Source of the DNA: Dokdonella_A sp963834755
GTDB taxonomy: Bacteria > Pseudomonadota > Gammaproteobacteria > Xanthomonadales > Rhodanobacteraceae
Direction: 5' to 3'
NCBI GenBank assembly: GCA_963834755.1
Contig: CAWICQ010000001.1
Location: forward strand, 62,001 to 126,000
DNA: 64,000 nucleotides
Below the pieces are notes generated by a model. That model saw only the letters and a program-made list of their open reading frames with translations, searched no databases and was not told where the DNA came from. The stretch's first letter is position 1; every line of letters begins with the position of its first letter. Shown one piece after another: positions 16,172-24,999 of the stretch. A program made the position numbers and the translations under genes.

Positions 16172-16470
16172 TGCACATCGCGAGCGGTCGGACCATCGCT
16201 CACCGGCGCGGTCGAAAGCAGCGCGGTAAAAGAACTTGACGCGAACGTGCAGGCCCAGAACATGAAGAATCCGATCGTGTAGCCCGCCTCGCGCGAGATC
16301 GACACGTGCGGCCAGGTCATCGCCGCGAGTTCCACGGGATCGACGATCGCGAAGAACACCATCGTCGCCACGCCAGCAGCGAAGAACGATGGCCACGCCA
16401 CGGCGCCGAAGCGCGCGGCCAGCGGTACGCGCGCGGACTTCGGCTTCGATCGGGCGGAATCCGGCTTCAT
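16168..16470 (-). CDS. two-TM protein between ccoP and ccoG
   Basis: This 100-residue protein has a basic, Ser/Lys/Arg-rich N-terminus and two predicted TM helices (WPSFFAAGVATMVFFAIV and TIGFFMFWACTFASSSF), with an acidic/His segment between them. The ATG overlaps the ccoP stop and its stop overlaps the ccoG start (ATGA at both ends), so it is fully embedded in the cco operon. It is not CcoQ, which is encoded separately at 17372-17521. I do not know a named family; an assembly or subunit role in the cbb3 complex is likely from context. Confidence 0.7.
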   Translation of the reverse strand: MKPDSARSKPKSARVPLAARFGAVAWPSFFAAGVATMVFFAIVDPVELAAMTWPHVSISREAGYTIGFFMFWACTFASSSFTALLSTAPVSDGPTARDVQ

Positions 16471-17375
16471 GGCGAACGCTGGCTGTCCGGCGGTAGTTTG
16501 TTTGCCGATTGCGCGATGACCCACGCGGCGACCAGACGAATGCGATCAGCGCCGAGCGACTTGTCCCACGCCGGCATCTGGCCGTTGCGTCCGTTGCGCA
16601 CGGATGCTTCGATCGAAGCGAGATCGCCGCCGTAAAGCCACACATCGTCCGTGAGATTCGGCGCGCCGATCACCTGGTTGCCTTTGCCGTCCGGCCCGTG
16701 GCATGCGATGCACATGGTCATGAACTGCGCCTTGCCGGCGTCGGCTTTGGCCGCGTCGTGCGCTTTGCCAGACAACGAGAGCACGTACTCGGCGACGTTC
16801 TCAACGCCGGTATCGCCGAGCGCAGCGCCCCACGGCGGCATCACTCCGGTGCGACCGTTCGTGATCGTCGCGACGATCGTGTCGGATGTGCTGCCGTACA
16901 ACCAGTCGTCGTCGGTGAGGTTCGGGAAGCCGGGTCCGCCGCGGGCGGCCGAGCCGTGGCAGGCGACGCAGTTGTTGGCGAACACGTTGTGTCCGATCTC
17001 GGTCGCCTTGGGATCGCGACTCAGCGCTTCGATCGGCCGATTGCGGAATTCGGCGAAGATGGCGTCGAGCTTGGCGTTGGCCGCTGCGACGTCGCTGTCG
17101 TGTTCCTTCGCCGATGTCCAGCCGGTGACGCCGGGGAATGCACCAAGTCCTGGATACACGACCAGGTAACCGATTCCGAACAGGATGCTGCCGACGAAGA
17201 GGCCCACCCACCAGAGCGGTAACGGCTTGTTGTATTCGGTGAGGTCTTCGTCCCAGACGTGGCCGGTGGTCTTGTCGGGCGAGCTCTTGCGCGCGTTCGC
17301 GAACAACAGCCACGCCGAACCGATGATGTTGGCGACGACGATCACGCTGATGAAAGCGCTCCAGAACGATGTCAT
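16467..17375 (-). CDS. ccoP: CcoP, diheme subunit of cbb3 cytochrome oxidase
   Basis: This 302-residue protein has two N-terminal TM helices, then two cytochrome c domains with heme sites CVACH (136-140) and CIACH (222-226). Methionine axial ligands are in VMPPWG and QMPAWD. It passes electrons from soluble cytochromes to CcoO and CcoN. It overlaps ccoQ by ATGA. Confidence 0.95.
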   Translation of the reverse strand: MTSFWSAFISVIVVANIIGSAWLLFANARKSSPDKTTGHVWDEDLTEYNKPLPLWWVGLFVGSILFGIGYLVVYPGLGAFPGVTGWTSAKEHDSDVAAANAKLDAIFAEFRNRPIEALSRDPKATEIGHNVFANNCVACHGSAARGGPGFPNLTDDDWLYGSTSDTIVATITNGRTGVMPPWGAALGDTGVENVAEYVLSLSGKAHDAAKADAGKAQFMTMCIACHGPDGKGNQVIGAPNLTDDVWLYGGDLASIEASVRNGRNGQMPAWDKSLGADRIRLVAAWVIAQSANKLPPDSQRSP

Positions 17376-17521
17376 GGCGTGCGCTCCGCGCGCCGAACAT
17401 CGTCCACCAGCGCGAGCGCGGCGGCTTCCTCGAAACGTTGCCGCCGACCGGGCGCATAGGCCCAGGCGAAGAGTCCCAGGAACAGGACCAGCAATACGGC
17501 GATGAAGATCCCGGCGATCAT
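17372..17521 (-). CDS. ccoQ: CcoQ, small cbb3 oxidase subunit
   Basis: This 49-residue protein has one TM helix (GIFIAVLLVLFLGLFAWAY), then APGRRQRFEEAA, the typical CcoQ/FixQ tail. The ATG at 17521 is 3 nt after the ccoO stop and its stop overlaps the ccoP start. CcoQ stabilises the oxidase. Family and position agree. Confidence 0.9.
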   Translation of the reverse strand: MIAGIFIAVLLVLFLGLFAWAYAPGRRQRFEEAAALALVDDVRRAERTP

Positions 17522-17524
17522 CGT

Positions 17525-18130
17525 CTACTCCTTGGGTGCGAACTTGCCGAGGCTTTGCAGATACGCGACGAGCGCGTCGAGCTCGGTCTTGTTGTCGACT
17601 GCGGCCTTGACCGATTTCAGATCGTCGTCCGTGTATGGATCGCCAATCGTGCGCAGCGCGCGCATGTGCGATTCGACGGTCGCGGCATCAAGCTTGTTCT
17701 GCGCCAGCCACGGATAACCAGGCATGTTGGATTCGGGCACCACGTCGCGCGCATTCATCAGGTGCACGCGGTGCCAGTCGTCGCTGTAGCGGCCGCCGAC
17801 GCGCGCGAGATCGGGTCCCGTGCGCTTGCTGCCCCACAGGAACGGATGGTCGTAGACCGATTCGCCGGCGACCGAATAGTGACCGTAGCGCTGCGTCTCG
17901 AACGACAGCGTGCGGATCATCTGCGAATGACAGTTGTAGCAGCCTTCGCGCACGTACACGTCGCGCCCGGCAAGCTCGAGCGCCGCGGGCGGCTTGAGGC
18001 CCGGCACGGGCGTAATCGCCTGCGCCTGGTACATCAGCGGGACGATCTCGGCGAGGCCGCCGAAGCTGATCGCGACGGCGATCAGCACGGCAAGGAGACC
18101 GACGTTCTTCTCGATCGTGGCGTGGTTCAC
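17525..18130 (-). CDS. ccoO: CcoO, monoheme subunit of cbb3 cytochrome oxidase
   Basis: This 201-residue protein has an N-terminal membrane anchor (VGLLAVLIAVAISFGGLAEI), heme site CYNCH (64-68) and the conserved block RTGPDLARVGGRYSDDWH. The axial Met is in SNMPGYPWL. It starts 9 nt after the ccoN stop. Confidence 0.95.
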   Translation of the reverse strand: MNHATIEKNVGLLAVLIAVAISFGGLAEIVPLMYQAQAITPVPGLKPPAALELAGRDVYVREGCYNCHSQMIRTLSFETQRYGHYSVAGESVYDHPFLWGSKRTGPDLARVGGRYSDDWHRVHLMNARDVVPESNMPGYPWLAQNKLDAATVESHMRALRTIGDPYTDDDLKSVKAAVDNKTELDALVAYLQSLGKFAPKE

Positions 18131-18139
18131 GGCAAGTCC

Positions 18140-19564
18140 TCAGGCGGCGACCGCGGTCGGAATGAGCACGGGTTCTGGTGTGCGCGACGTGGCCCAGGTC
18201 TTCCAGGTGTTCCAGGCCATCATCAGCATGCCGCTGAGATAGAGCAGGCCGCCGACGAGGCGCACGTAGTAGAACGGATAGGTCTGTTTGAGCGCTTCGA
18301 CGAACGTGTAGGTCAGCGTGCCGTCCGGATTCGTCGCTCGCCACATCAGGCCCTGCATGATGCCGGCCGTCCACATCGCCGCGATGTAGAGCACGACGCC
18401 GATCGTCGCGACCCAGAAGTGCGTTTCGACCAGGCGCGTCGAATACATCTGCTTGGTGCCGCGCAAACGCGGGATCAGGCAATAGAGCGAACCGATGGTG
18501 ATGAAGCCGACCCAGCCGAGCGCGCCGGAGTGCACGTGGCCGATCGTCCAGTCGGTGTAGTGCGAAAGCGAATTGACGGTCTTGATCGACATCATCGGCC
18601 CTTCGAAGGTCGACATGCCGTAGAACGACAGCGCGACGATCATGAATTTCAGGACCGGATCCGTGCGCAGCTTGTGCCACGCGCCCGACAGCGTGAGGAT
18701 GCCGTTGAGCATGCCGCCCCATGACGGCGCGAGCAGGATCAGCGAAAACACCATGCCGAGCGACTGCGCCCAGTCCGGCAGCGCGGTGTAGTGCAGATGA
18801 TGCGGGCCCGCCCACATGTAGATCGCGATCAGTGCCCAGAAGTGGACGACCGAAAGGCGATACGAATAGATCGGACGCTCGGCTTGCTTCGGCACGAAGT
18901 AGTACATCATTCCGAGGAATCCAGCGGTCAGGAAGAAACCGACCGCGTTGTGGCCGTACCACCACTCCACCATCGCGTCGACGGCGCCGGAGTAGACGAT
19001 GTACGACTTCGTAAGCGACACCGGAATCGCGACGTTGTTGACGACGTGCAGAACGGCGATCGTGATGATGTACGCGCCGTAGAACCAGTTGGCGACGTAG
19101 ATGTGCTTGACGCGTCGCGTCGCCAGCGTGCCGAAGAAGACGACGGCGAACGCGATCCAGACAATCGTGATTAGAATGTCGATGAACCACTCGGGCTCGG
19201 CGTATTCCTTGTTCTGCTGGATGCCGAGCGGCAGCGTGATCGCGACGAGCACGATCACGGTCTGCCATCCCCAGAATGTAAACGCGGCGAGCTTGTCGCT
19301 GAACAGGCGCACTTGAGACGTGCGCTGCACGACGTAGTACGCCGTCGCGAACAGACCGCAGCCGCCGAACGCGAAGATCACCGCATTCGTGTGCAGCGGG
19401 CGCAGGCGGCTGTAGGTCAGCCATGGAATGTCGAAATTGAGCGCCGGCCACGCGAGCTGCGCCGCGATCAGCGCGCCGACGAGCATGCCGACGATGCCCC
19501 AGAAGATGGTTGCGATCGTGAACTGGCGTACGACGCGATCGTTGTAGGTCTCGACGGCTTGCAT
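18140..19564 (-). CDS. ccoN: CcoN, catalytic subunit of cbb3 cytochrome oxidase
   Basis: This 474-residue, 12-helix heme-copper oxidase core has His58 in RPLHTNAV, the CuB region EWWYGHNAVGFF, GPHHLHYT, the helix-VII tyrosine region SFYGMSTFEGP and the heme ligands in HYTDWTIGHVHSG. It reduces O2 to water at high affinity while pumping protons. It is the first gene of a ten-gene operon. An excellent FNR-type site (19617-19630) is centred about 60 bp before the start, consistent with microoxic induction. Confidence 0.96.
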   Translation of the reverse strand: MQAVETYNDRVVRQFTIATIFWGIVGMLVGALIAAQLAWPALNFDIPWLTYSRLRPLHTNAVIFAFGGCGLFATAYYVVQRTSQVRLFSDKLAAFTFWGWQTVIVLVAITLPLGIQQNKEYAEPEWFIDILITIVWIAFAVVFFGTLATRRVKHIYVANWFYGAYIITIAVLHVVNNVAIPVSLTKSYIVYSGAVDAMVEWWYGHNAVGFFLTAGFLGMMYYFVPKQAERPIYSYRLSVVHFWALIAIYMWAGPHHLHYTALPDWAQSLGMVFSLILLAPSWGGMLNGILTLSGAWHKLRTDPVLKFMIVALSFYGMSTFEGPMMSIKTVNSLSHYTDWTIGHVHSGALGWVGFITIGSLYCLIPRLRGTKQMYSTRLVETHFWVATIGVVLYIAAMWTAGIMQGLMWRATNPDGTLTYTFVEALKQTYPFYYVRLVGGLLYLSGMLMMAWNTWKTWATSRTPEPVLIPTAVAA

Positions 19565-19616
19565 GTAGGGCCTCCCGGTCTTTGCGGGAGGTTAGGCGGA
19601 GGCCCTTCGTCCGTTC

Positions 19617-19630
19617 TTGATCCTGATCAA
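19617..19630 (-). promoter_or_regulatory. FNR/ANR-type box before ccoN
   Basis: TTGATCCTGATCAA is a perfect match to the FNR consensus TTGAT-N4-ATCAA, centred about 59 bp upstream of the ccoN ATG. Confidence 0.85.
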
Positions 19631-19821
19631 GTGCACCTGCTCTCGCGATGTCGTGATCGCCGCACTCCCTCGCAACACGAATGATCCGTGCACTTTGCGA
19701 CAGACACGGCGCTGATGATCCTGGGCAGCACGCTTCGCGCCGCATGCGCGCTTGATGCCTGAGCCTGGAACGGCCGTCGCGTTGTTGGGCCGCCGTCGAG
19801 TGAAGGCGCAGCGTGATTCAG

Positions 19822-20646
19822 TCAGTGCCGCAGGAACACCGGAATCTCTGCCTCGACCAGCACATGGCGCGTCGCGCCACCGAATATCCATTCGCTGAAT
19901 CGTGCGCGTCCGTACGCGCCCATCACCAGCATGTCGGCGTGCAGTGCCGAAGCCGCGGCCAACAAGGCCTTTCCGGCGTCGTCATCGGGGGTTTCCAAAT
20001 CGCGTCTCTCGAAGACAAGACCGTGATTGTGCAGATATGCATCGAGCTCGAATTCCGGCTTCCAACCCATCTCGCTGAAATGCTCGCGGCGTTCCCCGGC
20101 GAGAACGACGATGCGTTTGGCGCGCGCCAATATCGGTCGCGCGGCATGAATCGCGCGGATCGCCTCGGGCGAACCATTCCACGCGAGCACGACGCAGTCG
20201 AATCGCGGCTCGCTGACGCCCGGCGGGACGATGATGCACGGCATCCTGCTGCCGAGGACGGCGCTGCCGAGCGTCGCCGCAGTGCCGACGCTCGTGTCGG
20301 GGTCGCGTCCGAGCACGACCACATCGTGCCAATTGCCCAGGTGCGCCAACACGCTCGCCAAACTACCCTCGGCCACCTGCCACAGCGCTTTTCGCACCGA
20401 GAGCTCGGCTGCTCGCGCGCCGAATGCGGCGCCGCCGCCGCAAGCCTGCTCCTCGAGCTCGCGTATTTCCTCGATGATCGTCGAAAAAAGTTGCGGGGCA
20501 TCGTACGGAGGCATCGTGCCGACCGGCGAAGGACAGACAAACACGCCGGTGACGCGCCCTTCGAACGATGCGGCAAGGCGCATCGCGTAGTCCATGCTCG
20601 GCGTGCATACGGTGAAATTGTCGGCGTAAACCAGGAAGTCGCGCAT
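19822..20646 (-). CDS. tandem-domain universal stress protein
   Basis: This 274-residue protein starts at MRDFLVYAD with the site AGGAGCAG. It has two UspA folds. The C-terminal one has the ATP-loop-like GAYGRARFSEWIFGG and ends TRHVLVEAEIPVFLRH. The final Ser/Thr of the G-x2-G-x9-G(S/T) motif is Gly, so ATP binding may be altered. Its closest relative in the window is at 30904-31734, which shares the SEW...GGATRHVL signature. It is divergent from the next Usp gene, with an FNR-type site between them. Confidence 0.88.
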   Translation of the reverse strand: MRDFLVYADNFTVCTPSMDYAMRLAASFEGRVTGVFVCPSPVGTMPPYDAPQLFSTIIEEIRELEEQACGGGAAFGARAAELSVRKALWQVAEGSLASVLAHLGNWHDVVVLGRDPDTSVGTAATLGSAVLGSRMPCIIVPPGVSEPRFDCVVLAWNGSPEAIRAIHAARPILARAKRIVVLAGERREHFSEMGWKPEFELDAYLHNHGLVFERRDLETPDDDAGKALLAAASALHADMLVMGAYGRARFSEWIFGGATRHVLVEAEIPVFLRH

Positions 20647-20700
20647 GACGGCTGCTCCTGCGAACCTGCAGCAGCCTAGTTCCGCTTCCAAGGCTCGATG

Positions 20701-20714
20701 CTGATCCTGATCAA
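20701..20714 (-). promoter_or_regulatory. FNR-type box between divergent Usp genes
   Basis: On the minus strand this reads TTGATCAGGATCAG, one mismatch from TTGAT-N4-ATCAA. It is centred about 61 bp before the minus-strand Usp start and about 100 bp before the plus-strand one. Confidence 0.7.
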
Positions 20715-20809
20715 GCCGGTGCAAGATCGCGCTCGACTTGACGAGGATCACATGGCGCTATTCGGGACCGGGCTAGGTTCACCAGGTGTCCACTCAAGAG
20801 CATGCTGTC

Positions 20810-21247
20810 ATGTTCAGGCACATCCTGTTGCCGATCGATGGGTCCGAGCTTTCGGAGAAGGCCGTGCGTTCCGGCGTGCGTCTGGCCAAGACGTTCGGCG
20901 CGAGCGTCACGGCGTTCCACATGAAGCCCAAGGTGGATGGTTTCACGGCGATGATGAATGGCTTCGAGAAGACGCCAGGCGACTACGCCGAGGATGCCGA
21001 GAGGCGATCGAAGACGCTCCTTTCGTACGTCAGCCGCGCCGCCAAGGCGGCAGGTGTCGACTGCGACGTCGTGAGCTCGACCGGCCACGATCCGTTCAAG
21101 GAGATCATCAAAGTGGCGACTGCGAGAAAATGCGATCTCGTCGTCATGGGCTCGCACGGACGGCGCGGCATCGAAGCCGTGCTGATGGGAAGCGAAACGC
21201 ACAAACTGCTCACGCACAGTCGCGTTCCGGTGCTTGTGTACCGCTGA
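20810..21247 (+). CDS. single-domain universal stress protein
   Basis: This 145-residue UspA-type protein begins MFRHILLPIDGSELSEKA. The ATP motif G-x2-G-x9-G-S is intact in GSHGRRGIEAVLMGSE, and the protein ends with the VPVLVYR strand. A GTG 24 nt upstream would add eight residues. It is likely a dimeric ATP-binding stress protein, transcribed from the same intergenic region as the previous, divergent gene. Confidence 0.9.
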   Translation: MFRHILLPIDGSELSEKAVRSGVRLAKTFGASVTAFHMKPKVDGFTAMMNGFEKTPGDYAEDAERRSKTLLSYVSRAAKAAGVDCDVVSSTGHDPFKEIIKVATARKCDLVVMGSHGRRGIEAVLMGSETHKLLTHSRVPVLVYR

Positions 21248-21325
21248 GGACGCAGTGCGTATGACGATCCCGAATTCATCGCGGACCCGCTGTCGATGCT
21301 TCTTCGGATTCCGCGCGGCGGCGGG

Positions 21326-21339
21326 TTGATCTGGATCAA
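21326..21339 (+). promoter_or_regulatory. FNR-type box before BON-domain gene
   Basis: TTGATCTGGATCAA is a perfect TTGAT-N4-ATCAA site centred about 64 bp upstream of the BON gene ATG. Confidence 0.85.
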
Positions 21340-21396
21340 CACAATCCGCGTGCGGCTGACACAGGCTGATGCCGTATTCAATACGGAGGCGTCAAC

Positions 21397-22053
21397 ATGA
21401 ATGCGAAGACCGATCGCCAGCTGCAGAAGGACGTCATGGAGGAGCTGGCCTGGGATCCCGCGATCGAAGCGAATCGAATCGGCGTCGACGTCGAGGACGG
21501 CATCGTAAGCCTGTCCGGCCATGTGCGCAGCTACGCGGAAAAATGCAACGCCGAGAAGGCCGCCCAACGCATCGCGGGCGTGAAAGGAGTCGTCGTCGAT
21601 CTCAGCGTCGCGCTGCCGGGCGGAGCGGAGCACAGCGACGCGGAGCTCGCCAAGCGAGTGATCTCGGCGCTCGAGTGGAGCATTTCGGTGCCGCGGGATA
21701 CGGTCAAGATACGCGTCGAAGAGGGTTGGGTCACATTGACGGGCGATGTCGATTGGGCGTACGTGCGCGATGCGGCCGAGTCGTGCGTGCGCAGCCTCAT
21801 CGGCATCAAAGGTGTCGTCAACAAGATCGACGTGCATCCCAAAGTGGCGCTCGAGCACGTGAAAGCGAAGATTGAGGCCGCGCTGCAACGCCGGGCGCAC
21901 GCGGACGTGGACGGAATTACCGTGACCGCGAAGGACGGTATCGTTACGCTCACCGGTTGCGTCGATTCGCTCGCCGAGCGTCTTACGATGGAAAGTGCCG
22001 CGTGGAACACGCCCGGCGTGCGTAAAGTCGTCGACAATCTCACCATCACCTGA
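21397..22053 (+). CDS. triple-BON-domain protein
   Basis: This 218-residue protein has three consecutive BON domains (about residues 5-75, 78-145 and 150-217). Each has the pattern of a charged helix, then GxVxLxGxV: DGIVSLSGHVRS, EGWVTLTGDVD, DGIVTLTGCVDS. There is no signal peptide, so it is probably cytosolic, unlike OsmY, which is periplasmic. BON domains bind membranes or hydrophobic ligands. It forms an operon with the Usp gene 21 nt downstream and has a perfect FNR-type site in front. Confidence 0.88.
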   Translation: MNAKTDRQLQKDVMEELAWDPAIEANRIGVDVEDGIVSLSGHVRSYAEKCNAEKAAQRIAGVKGVVVDLSVALPGGAEHSDAELAKRVISALEWSISVPRDTVKIRVEEGWVTLTGDVDWAYVRDAAESCVRSLIGIKGVVNKIDVHPKVALEHVKAKIEAALQRRAHADVDGITVTAKDGIVTLTGCVDSLAERLTMESAAWNTPGVRKVVDNLTIT

Positions 22054-22074
22054 GGCGGCCCGCGCCGATCCGAC

Positions 22075-22539
22075 ATGTACAAACGCCTTCTGGTCTGCAC
22101 CGATGGTTCGCCTCTCGCGCAGAGTGCTGCGCGGGAAGGCGTGAAGCTCGCTGCATCGCTGCGCGCGCGCGTCGTCGCGTTGCTCGTGACGCCGCCGTTC
22201 GAGCCGCCGAAGGGGTACGAATCATCGCCACTTGCTGCACAGATCCGACAGCACGAGCGCGAAAGCAAGGCGATGGCCGCGCGCTGTCTTGACGCCATCG
22301 CGCGCGAGGCCAAAGAGCTCGGCATAGTGTGCAAGACGCGGCACGTCGGCAAGTACCCGCCCGCGGCGACGATCGTCGAGACCGCGGCGGAGGAGAAGTG
22401 CGATCTCATCGTGATGGGCTCGCACGGCCACGGCGCGCTCGGACAGCTCTTCGTCGGATCGGTGACGACACGCGTGGCAGCGACATGCTCGGTGCCCTTG
22501 CTGATCGTGCGCCCGCGCGCTGGCAAGGGTAGGAAATAG
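22075..22539 (+). CDS. single-domain universal stress protein
   Basis: This 154-residue UspA protein begins MYKRLLVCTDGSPLA. It has an intact ATP-binding loop GSHGHGALGQLFVGSV and a basic C-terminal tail (RPRAGKGRK). It follows the BON gene closely and presumably shares its FNR-type promoter. It meets the PRPP synthetase gene tail to tail. Confidence 0.9.
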   Translation: MYKRLLVCTDGSPLAQSAAREGVKLAASLRARVVALLVTPPFEPPKGYESSPLAAQIRQHERESKAMAARCLDAIAREAKELGIVCKTRHVGKYPPAATIVETAAEEKCDLIVMGSHGHGALGQLFVGSVTTRVAATCSVPLLIVRPRAGKGRK

Positions 22540-22565
22540 GCTAGGAAAGAAATAGGCGACGAACG

Positions 22566-23480
22566 TCACCCACGCGGAGCGGCGTCACCGATGCGCTCGA
22601 GCTGACGCAGGATCGGTGGCGCCAGAACCGGCACGATGTCAATCGCATTGGTCGGATGTGGGATCGTATTCGTCGTGACAACGCGTCCAACGCCCGCGTC
22701 GAGAATTTCCTGATACGCATCTGCCGCGAAGATGCCGTGCACGGCGACGCAAGCCGGCGCCGCTGGCGTCGCGACACGCAGACGTCTGACGACTTGCATG
22801 AGCGTTCGCCCTGACGAGATGATGTCATCGACGATCACGGGCGTGCGTCCTTCGATCTCGGCGGTCGGCAGCGAACAGACTTCGACCTCGCGGTCACCGA
22901 GCCGCTGCTTGCTGAGCGCCAAGATGGGCGCCCCGATCGCGACGCCGAGTGGCTGCACCCACTGCGCGCTCTCGTCGTCGGGACCGATCAGGATCGGATT
23001 CGCGACATTGGCCCGAATCCATTCGCCGATCGGCGGTATCGCCGTGACATGTTCGACTGGAATGCCGAACAGCGCGCCGAGATCGTGGCGCCGGTGCAGG
23101 TGAGGATCGACCGTGACCAGCCAGTCGAAAATCGACGACAGGAATGAAGCGAAATGCGCCGACGCAAGAGCTTCGCCGGGATGGAAGCGCGCGTCCTGGC
23201 GCATATACGCAAGATACGGTGCAGCAAGTCCGACCGAACGCGCGCCGAGCTCGCGCGCCGTGCGCGCGGCGAACAGCAGCGGTAATGCGAGCGGATCGGG
23301 ATCTCGAAGCGTGCCGACAATGACGACGTCGCGCCCGCGGCATTCGCCTTCGAGAGCGAGCAGCGATTCACCGTCGGGAAAATGTCTCCATCGCAGCGTT
23401 CCCATCTGCGCGCCCAACCGCTCGCAGAGGTGTGCGGCGAGCTGATCGACGCGTGGGAATGCGAACAGGATCGGCGTCAT
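22566..23480 (-). CDS. ribose-phosphate pyrophosphokinase (PRPP synthetase-like)
   Basis: This 304-residue PRPP synthetase has the ATP/phosphate motif APYLAYMRQDARF, the catalytic-flap region TVDPHLHRRHDL, and the PRPP-binding loop VIVDDIISSGRTL. It makes PRPP and AMP from ribose 5-phosphate and ATP. It is diverged from housekeeping prs and lies last in a stress operon. Its ATG overlaps the stop of the AMP-phosphorylase-like gene. The pairing suggests ribosyl-phosphate recycling rather than de novo nucleotide supply. Confidence 0.85.
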   Translation of the reverse strand: MTPILFAFPRVDQLAAHLCERLGAQMGTLRWRHFPDGESLLALEGECRGRDVVIVGTLRDPDPLALPLLFAARTARELGARSVGLAAPYLAYMRQDARFHPGEALASAHFASFLSSIFDWLVTVDPHLHRRHDLGALFGIPVEHVTAIPPIGEWIRANVANPILIGPDDESAQWVQPLGVAIGAPILALSKQRLGDREVEVCSLPTAEIEGRTPVIVDDIISSGRTLMQVVRRLRVATPAAPACVAVHGIFAADAYQEILDAGVGRVVTTNTIPHPTNAIDIVPVLAPPILRQLERIGDAAPRG

Positions 23481-24994
23481 GATCCTTCGCCGATGCGCAG
23501 CAGCGCCGCATGTTGATCGAGATACGCTCGTGCGTAATCGAGTTCGCCGGCCGATTCGGCGTGCAGCGTGAGCAACGGTTCGCCGACGTTTACCCTGGCG
23601 CCGAGCGGCGTATTCAGCACCAGCCCAGCCGCGGCATCGCGCGGCGCGCCGGCGAGTTTGGCCACCTTGGCGAGCTTGCGATTGTCGATCTCCTCGACGA
23701 TGCCATCGCGCGTCGCGAGGAATTCGAATCGGTACGCTGCGACGGGCGGCTCATGCATGCCACCTTGCGCAAGGCAGATCGCTTCGAACTTGCGCAAGGC
23801 AGCACCCGAGCGCAGCAGATGTTCGGCTCTGCTCCTGTTGATGCCGGGCGTCGTCGAGTCGAAGTCGAGCACTTTCGCTGCGAGCTCGAGCGCGCGCTCC
23901 CGCAGATCAGCCGGCGCATCGTCTGCGTTGCGCAGCACGCGCAGGACATCCCAGGCTTCGAGCGCCGGACCGATGCCGCGCCCGATCGGCTGACGTCCGT
24001 CGCAGACATGCACGGCAATGTGAAGGCCGATTGCGCCACCGACATCGACGAGCCGCTTGCCGAGCACCGCAGCGGCGTCGAGGCTGCGGACCTTGGCCGT
24101 CGGTCCGACGGGAACGTCGATCACGACGTGCGTGGAGCCAGCCGCTTTCTTCTTCGACAGCACGCTTGCAGTGAGCTGCGCATCGCTGTCGAAGTCGAGC
24201 GGGCGCTCCACGCGAATCAGTACGTCGTCGGCCGGGCTCAGGCTGACCGCGCCGCCCCAGACGATGCAGCCGCCTTCGCGCTCAACGACACGGCGCATTG
24301 CCGGAAGATCGAGATCGACCTTGGTCAGCGTCGCCATGGTGTCGGCTGTTCCTGCCGGCGAGGTGATCGCGCGCGACGATGTCTTCGGGATCAGCGAACC
24401 GGCCGCGGCGACGATCGCAACGACGATCGGTGTCGTCCGGTTGCCCGGCAGTCCGCCGACGCTGTGCTTGTCCAGCACCGGCGAGCGCGACCATTCGATC
24501 CGCTCGCCGACGCCGACCATCGCTTCGGTCAATGCGATATTTTCCTTGAGGTCAAACGCCGGGCCCGCGCAAGCCGCGATGAATGCGGCCAGTTCGATGT
24601 CCGAGAGCCGCCCGTCGATTGCATCGCGAAGGAGGCGTTCGTATTGGCCGCGATCGAGCGCGTGTCCGAACACTTTTGAGCGCAGATCGCTCGCCGATTC
24701 GGCCGGCTGGGGATATTCGAAAGTCACCCGCTCCCCATCGTGCGCACCAAGGCGACGCCACGCCGCCTCCGAGAGTCCGGCCGTGAACGCATCCAGCCAT
24801 GTGCCGGTGACGACGTTCAGTGTCGCCACGATGCTGCGCTCACCAAGACAGATGCGAATGCGCGACAGCGACTCGAAACCGATCGACTTGCACACCGAGC
24901 ATTCGCGATTCAGGTAGACGACGGATTCCTGATACGTGTCGACGCCGAGTCGTCGAACCTGGAGCTGCGTTGTGACGGGGATGGCAGCACCCAT
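23477..24994 (-). CDS. AMP/thymidine phosphorylase-family enzyme
   Basis: This 505-residue protein starts at MGAAIPV. The N-terminal about 90 residues (LGVDTYQESVVYL, ECSVCKSIGFE) are the extension typical of archaeal-type AMP phosphorylases and absent from short thymidine phosphorylases. The core has the phosphate/ligand loops DKHSVGGLPGN, SRAITSPAGTADTM and LSKKKAAGSTH. AMP phosphorylases convert AMP and phosphate to adenine and ribose 1,5-bisphosphate; bacterial homologues are poorly characterised. It overlaps the PRPP synthetase gene and follows a Usp gene by 5 nt. Confidence 0.85.
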   Translation of the reverse strand: MGAAIPVTTQLQVRRLGVDTYQESVVYLNRECSVCKSIGFESLSRIRICLGERSIVATLNVVTGTWLDAFTAGLSEAAWRRLGAHDGERVTFEYPQPAESASDLRSKVFGHALDRGQYERLLRDAIDGRLSDIELAAFIAACAGPAFDLKENIALTEAMVGVGERIEWSRSPVLDKHSVGGLPGNRTTPIVVAIVAAAGSLIPKTSSRAITSPAGTADTMATLTKVDLDLPAMRRVVEREGGCIVWGGAVSLSPADDVLIRVERPLDFDSDAQLTASVLSKKKAAGSTHVVIDVPVGPTAKVRSLDAAAVLGKRLVDVGGAIGLHIAVHVCDGRQPIGRGIGPALEAWDVLRVLRNADDAPADLRERALELAAKVLDFDSTTPGINRSRAEHLLRSGAALRKFEAICLAQGGMHEPPVAAYRFEFLATRDGIVEEIDNRKLAKVAKLAGAPRDAAAGLVLNTPLGARVNVGEPLLTLHAESAGELDYARAYLDQHAALLRIGEGS

Positions 24995-24999
24995 CGCCC

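Noticed and set aside
14747..16282. Long plus-strand frame antisense to ccoG (511 codons)
   Set aside because: High-GC shadow of ccoG; no motif, no ribosome site, spans two real genes.
17369..18724. Long plus-strand frame antisense to ccoO/ccoN
   Set aside because: Shadow frame; low-complexity His/Arg/Asp-rich translation.
17688..19745. 685-codon minus-strand frame across ccoN and ccoO
   Set aside because: Out-of-frame reading of the oxidase genes, Arg-rich, no domain.
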